Positions 54,713 to 64,000 of a DNA stretch of 64,000 bases are shown one piece after another. The first letter of the stretch is position 1. Each line of letters opens with the position of its first letter. The notes below the pieces were generated by a model. The model saw only the letters and a list, made by a program, of their open reading frames with translations. It was not told the origin of the DNA and ran no database searches. Origin of the DNA: Adiantum capillus-veneris (lineage: Eukaryota > Streptophyta > Polypodiopsida > Polypodiales > Pteridaceae); NCBI GenBank assembly GCA_014529385.2, contig CM043956.1:94041221-94105220 (forward strand), written 5' to 3'. The translations under genes and the position numbers were made by a program.

Positions 54713-55852
54713 TTATAGCGTACATGTAAATGAACCATCTGTAATAGCCACAATGTCCAATGAAGGCTTGAACCCCCTTGACTGTTGTCGGTCTAGGCAA
54801 ATCAACAATAACATGAATTTCATCCATATCAGTATAGCTATGCCATTTTTAGACACTGTGTGTCCAAGAATTTTTCCTTGTCTACCTATGAATGTGCACT
54901 TTTCTGGATTTAAGAAAATCCTATAAAGTCTACACTTTTCCAATACCTTTTTGAGGTGTTCAAAATGATCAGCTCGGATTGATGAATGTACGCATAGATC
55001 ATCTATATATACCTCCAAGAAATTCCTAAGATATTGTTTAAAATCATGGCTCATCAGTCTTTGAAAGGTGGAAAGAGCATTAGCTAACCCAAAAGGCATA
55101 ACTCGATAGGCAAAAATACCCCATTCCGTTTCAAAGGCAGTTTTATGCTGATCCTTGGGGTCAAACCAAAGTTGATTGTATCCCGAAAAGCCATCAAAAA
55201 AGCTGTAAGCTTCTTTACCTGCAACTCATTCTAAAACATGCTCAGTGATTGGAAGAGGAAAGTTGTCTCTAATGGTAGCTGCATTCACTTTCTTGAGATT
55301 GACACACACTCCCAATTTTCCATTTTTCATGGGTACTACCACAATTGGAGAAACCCAATATGTGTGTTCAATTTCATAAATGAACTGGGCTTTTTTTAGC
55401 TTTTCAATCTCTTCTTTGATCTTTCTGGCAAATGTTTCATTATATGCGTATGGCCTTTGTCTACTTGGTTTTGCATCATCTCTCATAGGTATAGTATGTT
55501 GATAAATTTTTGGATCAACACCCTTGAGATCCTTATAAGACCAAGCAAAGATATCTCGGTATTCTTTTAGTAAGCTTAACAAAAGCTCTTCTTCTTCTTC
55601 TGTCAGGTCATTTGTAATGTATGCAGGTCTAGGCTCTTCTCTTGGTTCCGCCATATCTATCTTTTTTGTGTTTTCAGGTCCTTCATAGGACTCACCCTGC
55701 TTTTGTAGTTTTCTGACAGGTTGTTCAACTATGATTTTTCGATCTTGGAGAGTATGTTTCTTGGAATGGGATGGAACGCTCATTACATTTGTACCATCCT
55801 CTTCAGTGGTTTCCATTTCTCTCGTATATATCTCCTTTAGAGCTTTTTTCAA
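54713..55852 (-). pseudogene. Gy3 reverse transcriptase
   Basis: One frame throughout apart from a TGA at 55228-55226. It begins with a hydrophilic linker, then EYRDIFAWSYKDLKGVDPKI, QRPYAYNETFARKIKEEIEK, THYWVSPIVVVPMKNGK-like and LKKVNAATIRDNFPLP (about 55290). After the stop come AYSFFDGFSGYNQL, TAFETEWGIFAYRVMPFGLA and the active site EVYIDDLCVHS (about 55010-54995), then LNPEKCTFIGRQGKILGHTV. YIDD replaces the common YVDD or YMDD. FSGYNQ and MPFGL are typical of Ty3/gypsy. Confidence 0.9.
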
Positions 55853-55861
55853 CTCTTGATA

Positions 55862-56437
55862 CTACTTTTTTTGTTCAACTCGTGTCATGGTTGAGTCCTT
55901 GTCCTGGTTTTTAGGCTTTATTTGAGTTTTATTTCTCGTTTTTTCCAATGTTTTTGTCATTTTATATTCTTCGTTTAAAGGATATCTACCAGTGATTTTG
56001 TCCTTGACACAATCATGTGCGTCTATCTGCATCAGGAACTGTGTTTTACTGGAGACTGATGGCATAGGTCTAGCTTTCACATTTCTAGTGTCTCTTTTTC
56101 GCTTATACCATTTCTGTCTTCTCGGTTTCTGGTTTAAAAAGTCGAAAAAATTTTCCTCCCCTCCTTTCATGAGTAGTTTAGCTCTCACATGTTCTTTTTC
56201 CGACCCCGAATCATCTGAGGTAGCTAAATGTTCTTCTAACTCATCTGTTGCATCATAGTAGAGGTCTGAAAAGACTTGTTGAGCTTTTATCAAGTCCTTG
56301 GATTCATGAAATTCATCTTCAATGTGGAGGGTTGAGATGATTTGGATGGAAATTATGTCATAGCCGTCCTCATACAAAATTGAGAAGGCATAGACGTGTT
56401 TACACATACATCCATTGTTGCTAAAATTTGAGTCCAC
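55862..56437 (-). pseudogene. Gy3 linker between protease and RT
   Basis: Hydrophilic region with KAQQVFSDLYYDATDELEEH, KPRRQKWYKRKRDTRNVKAR and QFLMQIDAHDCVKDKITGRY. It is part of the polyprotein in another frame, overlapping the protease tail; no domain recognised. Confidence 0.55.
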
Positions 56438-57010
56438 TCAAATGGCTCAAACAAATGCTCTGGAAATGGTTCAAGTACATAGGCTTCGTCTGCGCAATCC
56501 CTTTCTAAGATACATTCTTCTCGTTTTAAGCTCCCATTTTTTGAAGCCCTGCACATCCAAATAGGAGTGTCTTTGTTCAACCAAGATGGAAGCTTAGTTT
56601 TAGTTGAAGAGATTGAATCAAACTCTTGTATGGGAGTTTTCATGACATCTCTATAAGTGTGATATTTTAGATTAACCCTTCTTATTGATCCCACTTGCTT
56701 CAAGTACAGATAATTGTTTCCCCAATCTTGGATGATCTGTACCTGTTGTATGAAAGATCTTCCCAATATGATTTCGTAATTGAGGTTCTTTCCAAAGTCT
56801 ACTATGGCAAAAGTGTGTTGATATTCAATTCCATAGGAATCAACTATCACTTTTTCAAGCAGTCCTAAGGGTCGTTCAATGTGTCCATCAGCCAATTGCA
56901 ACTTCATTCGAGTTTGTCTAATGGATGGTTGTCCCCAGGATTCCATACTGCTTTCATGTCTATGGCTATGCCTGCCCCACTATCCAATATTGCCATGGTT
57001 TCTATATCAT
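56353..57010 (-). pseudogene. Gy3 gag-pol protease (first retropepsin)
   Basis: Active site ETMAILDSGAGIAIDMKAVW (about 57004-56945), then after a one-base frame change SWGQPSIRQTRMKLQLADGH, GLLEKVIVDSYGIEYQHTFA, IVDFGKNLNYEIILGRSF (the ILG motif). It aligns with the Gy2 protease at 37720-37920. The tail to 56353 continues with LPSWLNKDTPIWMCRASKNG and FEPFEWTQILATMDVC. Confidence 0.85.
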
Positions 57011-57183
57011 TATACCTCACTGAAAGGGTCGTGTTTCCTTATCCCCCTTCATAGTATTCTCGACTTTGTTCATTGGAACAGATTTAATCTCTTTGTTGTC
57101 CATTTCGTGTTTCAATTTTCACATATTTTTTGCGATTACCCTGTTATTCCCACCTTCTCTAGAGTTTTCTGTAGATCATTCCA

Positions 57184-57993
57184 TTAATATGGCCTCATTT
57201 TCAACAGTTCTCCTAAAGTAAGAGTGCATTGGATGGGTGTAAACATGATTGAATGAATTTTGTCTACTTCTATGGTCTGTTCCGCTCTTTTTACTTGAGT
57301 GATTTTACACACTATGTATTCATCTTCGTTATCTCCCAAGTAAGAGGGTAGTGTTTTCAAGGTCAATGGTTTAGACATTCCTAAAGCTTCAGATCCGCAA
57401 TCCCCATACAAGGATTGTACATCCATGTCCATATAAGGCGGTAGATTGTCTAACCAAACTTCCTCTATAGGAGCTGACTTTAGAGTTAGGCTTCCATCAT
57501 TAATCTCTCTCCATAAGTGTCCTGGCCAGTCTTCTTCTATGAATGGAATTTCGTCTAAGGTATCTTCGCTATACGGCACTATAAGTTCTGGATCTTTTGT
57601 TTCAAGGTGGGGTTCTACCACCACTTTGGATTTTTCTTTATTGGCTCTTACCACAAGCTCCTCACGTTTTGCCATACTTTCGAGCTTGGATTTTTGTTTT
57701 TCCAGCATCTCTTGCGTGATTCTTACCAAATTTTGATAAGCTTCAAGCTTAGCTGCTTCCATGTCCGGAGAAGGATAGTTCTTTCATTTGTTTTTCATGT
57801 TTTGGCCTACTTTAAGTCCTGCTTGGTAAGCTTCCAAGGCTGCATTAACAGGCTCAAAAATTTTATCAACCAAAATTGACCCTCCACATTTTACGGTGGT
57901 TTCTTTGATTTCACTTCTAGTTTCTTTCACCTTTTTCTGGAATAGCTTTTTAGCTTTTTCCTCGATTTTCGCTTGCTGTTTTTGTTTTCTCAT
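57184..57993 (-). pseudogene. Gy3 gag-protease connector, coiled-coil rich
   Basis: KIEEKAKKLFQKKVKETRSE, GGSILVDKIFEPVNAALEAY (57993-57784), then ITQEMLEKQKSKLESMAKRE, EIPFIEEDWPGHLWREINDG and MDVQSLYGDCGSEALG (57762-57184). Gy2 has the same order (GGSVLVDKVFDSLDAILKAY; then IQFLYGDVGSVSSEE), so this is a lineage-specific connector. Confidence 0.75.
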
Positions 57994-58189
57994 CTCATAC
58001 CTTTTGTTTCTGCTTCTTTTGGTCTTTTGAGAGGAAATTTTTGTATTCTCCGAATCATCATAGGAGTTATGCTTCTTTTTCTTAGCCTAGGCTCTGGTGA
58101 TTACCTTGATTGGAACAATCGGTTCGCTCTCAGATGAGCTACTAGGTATCACTTGGACTACGTTCACTACTGTTTTACCCTTGTTAAAG

Positions 58190-60490
58190 GATTTTTAGGA
58201 CAATCCTTTGGGAAGTGTCCTTCCTTTTTGCAACATTTTATGCAATAAGCTTCAACTGGCTTGAGGTTTTTGTCAGGCTTTGGACATTCATTTTTCCAGT
58301 GATCATCTGCACCACAGTTATGACAGTTCCAATTCTTGGCTTGATCATGGGTCTTACCATAAGAGGTCTAACACCCTGATTAGCCACATAATACATTGGT
58401 GCAAGCTTTGGTGGAGTATAAGTCACAGGTTCTTCCATCGGTGGTGTATGTGAAATATACCAATCTCCTTCTACCATTACTATAGATGGACTAGGCTCAG
58501 CATAGGATGTAACAGGCACTAGTGTTTGTTCATCTATGATTCCCTCTGAATGCATGTACTTTACATGCACTGCATTATTTCATAGATATGGACGTTGTTG
58601 GCCCAACTCGGGTTGAGGTCTTTCCATACCCATGGGTGGTCTTTGAGCTGAGGCCATATTAGGTTGATATATGTACATGGGTTGTCCTTGTGGCCTCATA
58701 GTCACGTATTGAACATTCCCATCATACTTTGGTCGGTAATAGCACTCATTAGTCTCATGGTTGGTCCATTTAACCTTGATTGCACAACATTTCTACGATC
58801 TAATTGATTGTCCTTGTTGAGGTATCCCTTGCCCTGGTCCCCTCATAGGTGCTTTTTGCATGTTATTCATCATGTCATTCATCCTCTTGAGCATGTATTC
58901 TATGGATGAAAGTGGTGCTGCAACAGCCGTTCCCACTTGTGCTGGTTTGGTGGATGCTGTTTTCTAGCTTTGATTATCCTTAGGGACATCTTCTTCATTG
59001 AAAATATCACAATTGTCTCCTAAGTCAATAGCATCTGACACACACTCTTCTAGGGTTGCATGCTTCTTGCTATAAGTATATCATGAAGTTCTTTGTTTAG
59101 TAGTCCTTCTAGAAACAAAGATACTAGTCATTCTTTTGCTAGCAGCTCTAGATCTGGGCATCTTGCAATGTATTGCTTCATTCGAGTTGCACAATCCCTA
59201 ACAGACTCACCTTGTTTCTGTTTAAAGCTGTAGATTTGAGCTATCGTATTGTGTTTGATCCCCATTTTGGAACAAGCAGCTACAAATCCTTGAGCTAAAG
59301 TATTCAAGTCCATGATTGACCTTGGTGGAATGTTTTGGAACCATGCCAATGCTTTTCCTTCTAATGTCATTCCAAACCCCTCAAATTGAGTATGGAAATC
59401 AATATGCGTTCTGCTCTTAGCACTTGCTTAAAGATTGCTAAGTGGTCATATGGATCCCCAGATCCACTGTATTTTCTTACTCATTTCTGAAAATCAGCTG
59501 GTCTGACACGTCTATTTGGTTCAACTCCCGATCTCCTGGCAATTGGTCCCATTTTGAGTCCTTCAAACCAGTCTGTTGGAAATAGTGACTCATGTAGCCC
59601 TGGACTGGCCTTAGTGTCACTCAATTTTCTTCGTGATGAGGTGGTTTTTGGTTTTTAAACGTTACTCTCAGAAGATCTCTCACGGTGTTCATCTCTTGGA
59701 ATACTTTCTGTTCCTTGGCTCAATATCCCATCCCTTATGGAGTACCCTTGGTATTTGGTTTGTTCCACCTCCTTAGCAGTCATCATAGAAAAGTTATTGT
59801 TCTAACAATCCCTAAATATGTAGGTTGGTAGATCTGCTGATCCCTTATCTTTGATCTTGAAGATATAGATGATCTTCATGGGTGTTTCTTGTCCTGATTT
59901 GGCATGCAAAGTCCATAGAAGATCTTTGATGTTTTTATCCTCCGAACAATAGACTCCGATCCTAGGATTATCTGTACTAAGCCGTTTCAAAGGCTTCAAT
60001 CAACTTGATCATATATCTCAAATTCTAAAGTAGGTGTTCCTTCTTTTGTTGCCATATTTGGAATTATTGTATTTACTTCTAACCGCCATTTGTCTATCAC
60101 ATCAGGGTTTTGAACTTGTAAATACTGAGTTTCGTTTCTATCCATGTACATTTTTCCTTGTTTGTTTGCCCTGATCTCCTCTTCAAACTCAATACCATGG
60201 TCATCAATGCGAATAACATACTCTTCATTAGGATCCAGGTAAACCTGAGCTCCATGGCGATTAGTCTTATAAAAGGAGAGTATATGCTAATAGTGCATTG
60301 TCGTTCCGGTTTTTGAGTGAGTCGAGTAGGAAGACATTTCAAATGTTGAATCCGAAAAAGTCTTTGAGACTTCCTCAAGGATAGTGTGCAAGCGATTGCC
60401 TTGATTCACACTTTCTTCGGTGGATACTCTACTGTAGGTTTCTCCAAATATGCCTTGGTTTCCTAGTACACAACCAGATCTAAGGTTCAT
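58190..60490 (-). pseudogene. Gy3 gag
   Basis: Starts about 60490 (MNLRSGCVLGNQGIFG). Capsid part near 59370-59128: MTLEGKALAWFQNIPPRSIM, GFVAACSKMGIKHNTIAQIY, SFKQKQGESVRDCATRMKQY, matching Gy2. Near the end are two zinc knuckles, CHNCGADDHWKNEC (CX2CX4HX4C, about 58325-58280) and CIKCCKKEGHFPKDC (irregular spacing, about 58250-58200), an RNA-binding pair. Between them and the capsid is a Pro/Met-rich stretch. Many stops and frame breaks occur, especially 59400-60100. Confidence 0.8.
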
Positions 60491-60748
60491 ATAGACTTGT
60501 GAAGCCCTGGATAGAGTACTTACCGTCGGATTGACTTGTTATCAATTTCCTCCACTTGACTTGATTGAGACTTCTGTCAAGCTGCCAATTCCTTGTCTGC
60601 AACTTGATTCCTTTAATAATTTTAATCAAGTTAGCTATTCTTTCACAACTACTATACAATTCTTGCTAACTAACTATTGTGACTGGTCTATGTATGTCAC
60701 TTCAAATAGAGCTAAGTGAGGTAGCAGTTGAGACTTTCAAAGACCTAG

Positions 60749-61244
60749 TGTTTTCGACTCCAGAATGCATCTAAATGCTTAGCAATGATGCCCCAATACC
60801 CTACCTATGCTTATTTTTTTATTTTAAAGCTTAAATTCCTACTTATGATGAAATTAGGCCGCGGTTCAGTGACGCCAAAAGCTACGGATTACCATGAAAT
60901 GTTTACATCAATGCGTAGAGCTCTTACCTGCGGTTGCAACGCAACAGATGCGACTATAATGTGACAACTAGGGAGGGAGTAGGAAGCACGACAAGGAGAG
61001 AAGTGAGCGCCGTTAGCTCATGCCGTGTTTCTATTATCCAAAACTTGAAAGTAACTTACAAAAATTGGCTTTTATACCTTAGTCAAGGTTTTTGGTGGTC
61101 AAAACTAATAATCTAGGAGCTCTAACTAAAGATAGGTAAAGACAGGTTGATACAATCTGGAAGCTTGTAGCCTCGGCTCATCAATTACAAAGTTTATCCA
61201 AAAAATAGGAGTTAAATGGTATCCGAGTTAGCTTGCTGTTAACA
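60749..61244 (-). repeat. 5' LTR of Gy3
   Basis: 496 bp, minus-strand start TGTTAACAGCAAGC, end GAGTCGAAAACA. Well over 90% alike to the 3' LTR outside the ~55-bp indel, judged by eye. The sequence just inside (minus strand CTAGGTCTTTGAAAG) is where the primer site should be; I cannot match it to a tRNA. Confidence 0.85.
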
Positions 61245-61500
61245 AACCACTTGAACCACTTGACAAGCTCTTTGGACCACCTGACCAACAATTTATACTA
61301 CTTGACAAGCACTATGAACCACTTGACCAGCTCTTTGGACCACTTAGGACCACCTGACCAACACTTTTGACCACCTGACCAGCACTTTGAAGCACTTTAT
61401 ACTACTTGACAGGCACTATTGACCACTTGACCACCACCCACTTTAACCCACTTGACCACTTAACCAACACTTAACACAAATTCCACTTGACAGCAGCAAT
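61245..61500. repeat. Minisatellite right of Gy3
   Basis: Units such as CACTTGACCAGCTCTTTGGAC and CACTTGACAAGCACTATGAAC, the same family as 44540-45030. Gy3 appears to have landed next to or inside such an array. Confidence 0.9.
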
Positions 61501-62240
61501 AACAATTGACTTTCAAAATTCTTCATAGTATATATATTCAGGTTTAGATACAAGAACAATTTGCTTTACAAGGAGTTAGATTTTTCAAGGAGTAAATTCA
61601 GTTAGTTAGTAGACTGCTCTGGCCATTCTTGCCGACGTGGCCACTTATAATTGGTTGTTGGACCTAGCATTTTTCGGTGCAAGAATGTCCTTCTGTGCCC
61701 GTACTTTTCCATGTGCGAGATTCTAGTTCATTTGTGCAAGTTCATCCGTCCTGGCATCAAATGGACATTCCCTAACAATCTTAGCACTGTCAGGAGTCTC
61801 AGCCCACTGTATTATAAATGAGGCAACATCTTCTTTGAGGAATTTTCCCACTGCCTCTCATTTTGCTTTTCTATCCCAGGTAGAATGACAAAGTTACTGG
61901 GATCATTGAAGTACATCTTATAAAGGGAATCATCCAGCAGTCATTAGGGCCAATTTGGATGAAAAAAGGGCTGTGTAAGGATCTAAAAAAGAGAAACCTA
62001 AAAAAGACCATGAAGATCTTACCAAAACTATTCAACATGGGTACTCATTGGATAGAGCTCATGAAGCGCCACCCATGGACCATTTGAGCGCTAAATTTGG
62101 AGTTCGTATGCAAAAGTTATGGCTAAAATAGTGCAAAATATTCAAAAAGCAAGTGAAGGAGATCTTGACACGTGTACAAAAGTGCCATACTTTTGGAAAT
62201 GTGGCTCCTCCTTAACCCTTAGATCAAGAAAAGAGAAACC
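61501..62240. other. No recognisable feature
   Basis: Non-coding AT-rich sequence. A minus-strand segment near 61800-61870 (ILPGIEKQNERQWENSSK-like) is weakly coding at best. Confidence 0.5.
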
Positions 62241-62740
62241 CTAAATAGCCCTCATTTCATCCACATTGGCCCTAATGAAAGTGTTAGACTTATTAAACTT
62301 AGGTTTCAAGTTTTTTGAAAAAATTTTGCTTTGGGGGTTTCCAAATTCCGAACTGCTAACACGGCAGCATTTTTGTGCCAGCCACCCACTCATACAACGC
62401 TTGGCCTGAGATAGGCACTTGTCCATACCCTTCTCAAGATTGTGGTAGGCGCGCGACGACCACAAAAAAGTCTTTGCAATCTGACTGAGTCCAAGCAAGA
62501 ATAATTCTGTATCGTTCCGTACATAGTAGGTGATGGTATCATCCCCCTTTACTTTGGCAAAGTATAGCGTGTTTAAATCTGGAAGCAATCCTTTGCGGTT
62601 ATCATGCACATAAGCAATGTTAAAGTCTACAATTACTGCCAAATCTCTATGGACTAGGAAGCGAGATATTTTGTAGCAAGGAAGCTGGTGATCAATGTGC
62701 TATACCTCATCAGTGGGTAGTGGGGATTTTGAGCTAACCG
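62241..62740 (-). pseudogene. Unknown coding remnant
   Basis: Continuous minus-strand frame from about 62740: HIDHQLPCYKISRFLVHRDL, AVIVDFNIAYVHDNRKGLLP, DLNTLYFAKVKGDDTITYYV, RNDTELFLLGLSQIAKTFLW, then KRCMSGWLAQKCCRVSSSEF, ending near 62241. One internal stop near 62705. No family recognised; it lies between two minisatellites. Confidence 0.5.
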
Positions 62741-63034
62741 CACGAATTTTAACTACAGAGAACAAATGGAGAGAAACTAAGAGAGAATACAAAAAATTAT
62801 ATTTTTGGGAAAAAAGATACAAAGCTACAATCTAAAAAAGATAGCATGTAAAAAAAAGATACAAAGCTTTAAGAAGCTAAAGCTTCTTGCATGCTCTGGT
62901 TTTTGGGGGGAGTATGCCAGTACTCTTTTTGGGGTCTTGGGACAGCTTGTCCTATATCTGCTTTTTTCTCTTCTTTCGTATCTCCACTGCTACAAATTGT
63001 AGGGTTGATTCGATTTCAAGATCCTCTGCCTCGG
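62741..63034. other. No recognisable feature
   Basis: AT-rich. A short imperfect repeat of ACAAAGCT(A/T)NAA with AAAAAAGATA occurs at 62805-62880. Confidence 0.5.
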
Positions 63035-63740
63035 CTACACTGTCCTCCTTACAGACATCACTACCTGGGCAGCATATTGTGACCACAATGAACAAGACCA
63101 TGATTCAGACATGGGAGGAGACATATATATAAAACTGACATTACCTTGGTTGCTTGCGAATGGAGTTGTCTCCTTCAGAATGTCTCGGTCACCACCCTCA
63201 ACAGTTTTTCCACCTTCAAAGTTCTTGTACTTTAGCCGCATGGCGTCAAGGTCAAAGACCTCGTCCACATCATGCATGGACGATGTGGAAGCTTCTTTCT
63301 CAACCACTGGCTCAGCTGAACCACCGCACACAATTAGTCTCCACAATAGATTAGCATAAGTTCTACTGTATAAAATGACCAACCTACCTTCAAGCTCCTC
63401 ATAATAATTCCCAAGTGCCCAACATCTTGCTATATGGGGTATCTCCCATTCACAGTCTGGTACATTACACTTGAGATCAGTCGAGCTGACCACTGAAAAG
63501 CAGCACGGATGGTATCTGTGGGCACATGACAGCTGAAAGACACCGATCGCATATTTTCCCCGACAGTTCTTGACCACAGGCCACACAATTTCTAGACAAT
63601 GAAACAATATCCACACTAAATTTAGACTTGGAAGGTGGAGTGGACACAAGAAGGGCCCTGCCCTCTCTTTTCATGAACTTGTTGGACCCCTTCATGAAGG
63701 AGGCTTGCCTTCTGAACTCACCAAGCTCCCTGTCCATTTC
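63035..63740 (-). pseudogene. Unknown remnant with a Cys/His-rich, zinc-finger-like C-terminal region
   Basis: The minus strand opens at about 63737 with MDRELGEFRRQASFMKGSNK, VSTPPSKSKFSVDIVSL and NCVACGQELSGKICDRC. In a second frame it continues FQLSCAHRYHPCCFSVVSST then DLKCNVPDCEWEIPHIARCW (about 63540-63410), giving Cys and His pairs spaced like a RING or PHD-type zinc finger. An acidic linker DVDEVFDLDAMRLKYKNFEG follows toward 63220. A candidate splice donor lies near 63140 (AATGTCAG). Family unknown. Confidence 0.5.
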
Positions 63741-63789
63741 CTGAACTATTTTTTGTACAAAACTAAAAACAAAGGAAGATTATTGCAGA

Positions 63790-64000
63790 ACCAACCATAA
63801 TGGGGGACATGCAGACACTTGCAAGCACCTTGGAGCACTTGCTAGAACATTCAAGTACTTGTAGACACTTGCAAGTGCCTACAAGTGCTCTATCTGTCCA
63901 CTTGCAACACTTTGAAAGGCACTTTCTAGCACTTGGAAGCTCTTTTTAGCACTTTGAAGCACTTGCAAGGTCTTAAAAGTGGTTAAAAGTGCCTCAAGGT
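63790..64000. repeat. Minisatellite at the right edge (CACTTGCAAG / AGCACTTTGAAGC type)
   Basis: Short repeats ACTTGCAAGCACCTTGGAGC, ACTTGTAGACACTTGCAAGTGCC and AGCACTTTGAAGCACTTGC continue beyond the window. Similar to 37921-38100. Confidence 0.85.

Larger units (their letters stand above)
45396..61244 (-). mobile_element. Giant gypsy element Gy3 (15.8 kb)
   Basis: Two LTR copies (45396-45937 and 60749-61244) in the same orientation, minus-strand ends TGTTA...AACA, enclose on the minus strand gag, protease, RT, RNase H, two H2C2 fingers, integrase, a second retropepsin-like domain and a 3 kb extra coding region. A 16-bp polypurine tract precedes the 3' LTR. The coding parts carry many frame breaks. 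Similarity of gag and protease to Gy2 (GGSILVDKIF against GGSVLVDKVF; AILDSGAGIAI against AILDSGVGIAI) places both in one lineage. No matching target-site duplication is visible. Confidence 0.9.

Noticed and set aside
46000-61000. Plus-strand open frames across Gy3 (for example 47807-48304, 51632-51964, 57446-57879)
   Set aside because: Shadows of the minus-strand polyprotein with no domain support.
62680-62720. Second hammerhead candidate (CTGATGAG on the minus strand)
   Set aside because: No GAAA after a stem II and no complementary stem I; only the core heptamer matches.
1-64000. CRISPR array, bacterial operons, rRNA or tRNA genes
   Set aside because: The repeats are satellites and TE parts in a plant nuclear context; no tRNA cloverleaf or rRNA segment was recognised by eye.

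Overview
This 64 kb window is nuclear DNA from a land plant and consists almost entirely of nested, decayed transposable elements. I see no intact single-copy host gene. The evidence for a plant is Ty1/copia and Ty3/gypsy polyproteins, a CACTA (En/Spm) element with plant-type transposase domains, a heavy-metal-associated isoprenylated plant protein (HIPP) fragment, and initiator-Met-tRNA-type copia priming. A Penelope-like element with no visible endonuclease, plus gypsy families that look unlike the usual seed-plant ones, makes a fern, lycophyte or other seed-free plant my best guess; this is inference.

Layout, left to right. (1) 1-11839: a copia element (Co1) whose RNase H is split by a 10.2 kb minus-strand array, LTR-internal-LTR-internal-LTR, of a gag-only non-autonomous LTR element. 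(2) 11842-17640: degenerate coding remnants of unknown families, a 43-bp-arm foldback hairpin, a histone H3-like pseudogene with a TATA box in place, and an integrase scrap. (3) 17.8-29.7 kb: the 5' part of a gypsy element (Gy1). Its leader carries eight copies of the palindrome ACATGGATCGCGATCCATGT, seven of them about 285 bp apart. An 8,031-bp CACTA element (TSD TAC) sits at the edge of the fifth copy and carries two multi-exon transposase genes plus a HIPP fragment. (4) 29.7-34.6 kb: an unknown gene fragment and a Penelope-like retroelement ending in a well-formed hammerhead ribozyme. (5) 34.6-37.9 kb: gag-protease of a second gypsy copy (Gy2), repeating the first 473 bp seen at 29.2 kb. 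(6) 37.9-45.4 kb: an unknown intron-containing gene with a minisatellite-filled intron, split by an almost intact copia element (Co2, 38429-43970). (7) 45.4-61.2 kb: a 15.8 kb minus-strand gypsy element (Gy3) with two retropepsin-like domains, two H2C2 fingers, a long extra region between pol and the 3' LTR, and another palindrome array. (8) 61.2-64 kb: minisatellites and remnants of further unknown coding sequence.

The strongest leads are the Penelope-like element with its hammerhead, the regularly spaced palindromes in the gypsy non-coding regions, the H3-like pseudogene that keeps one frame and a TATA box despite six stops, and the HIPP fragment carried by the CACTA element.
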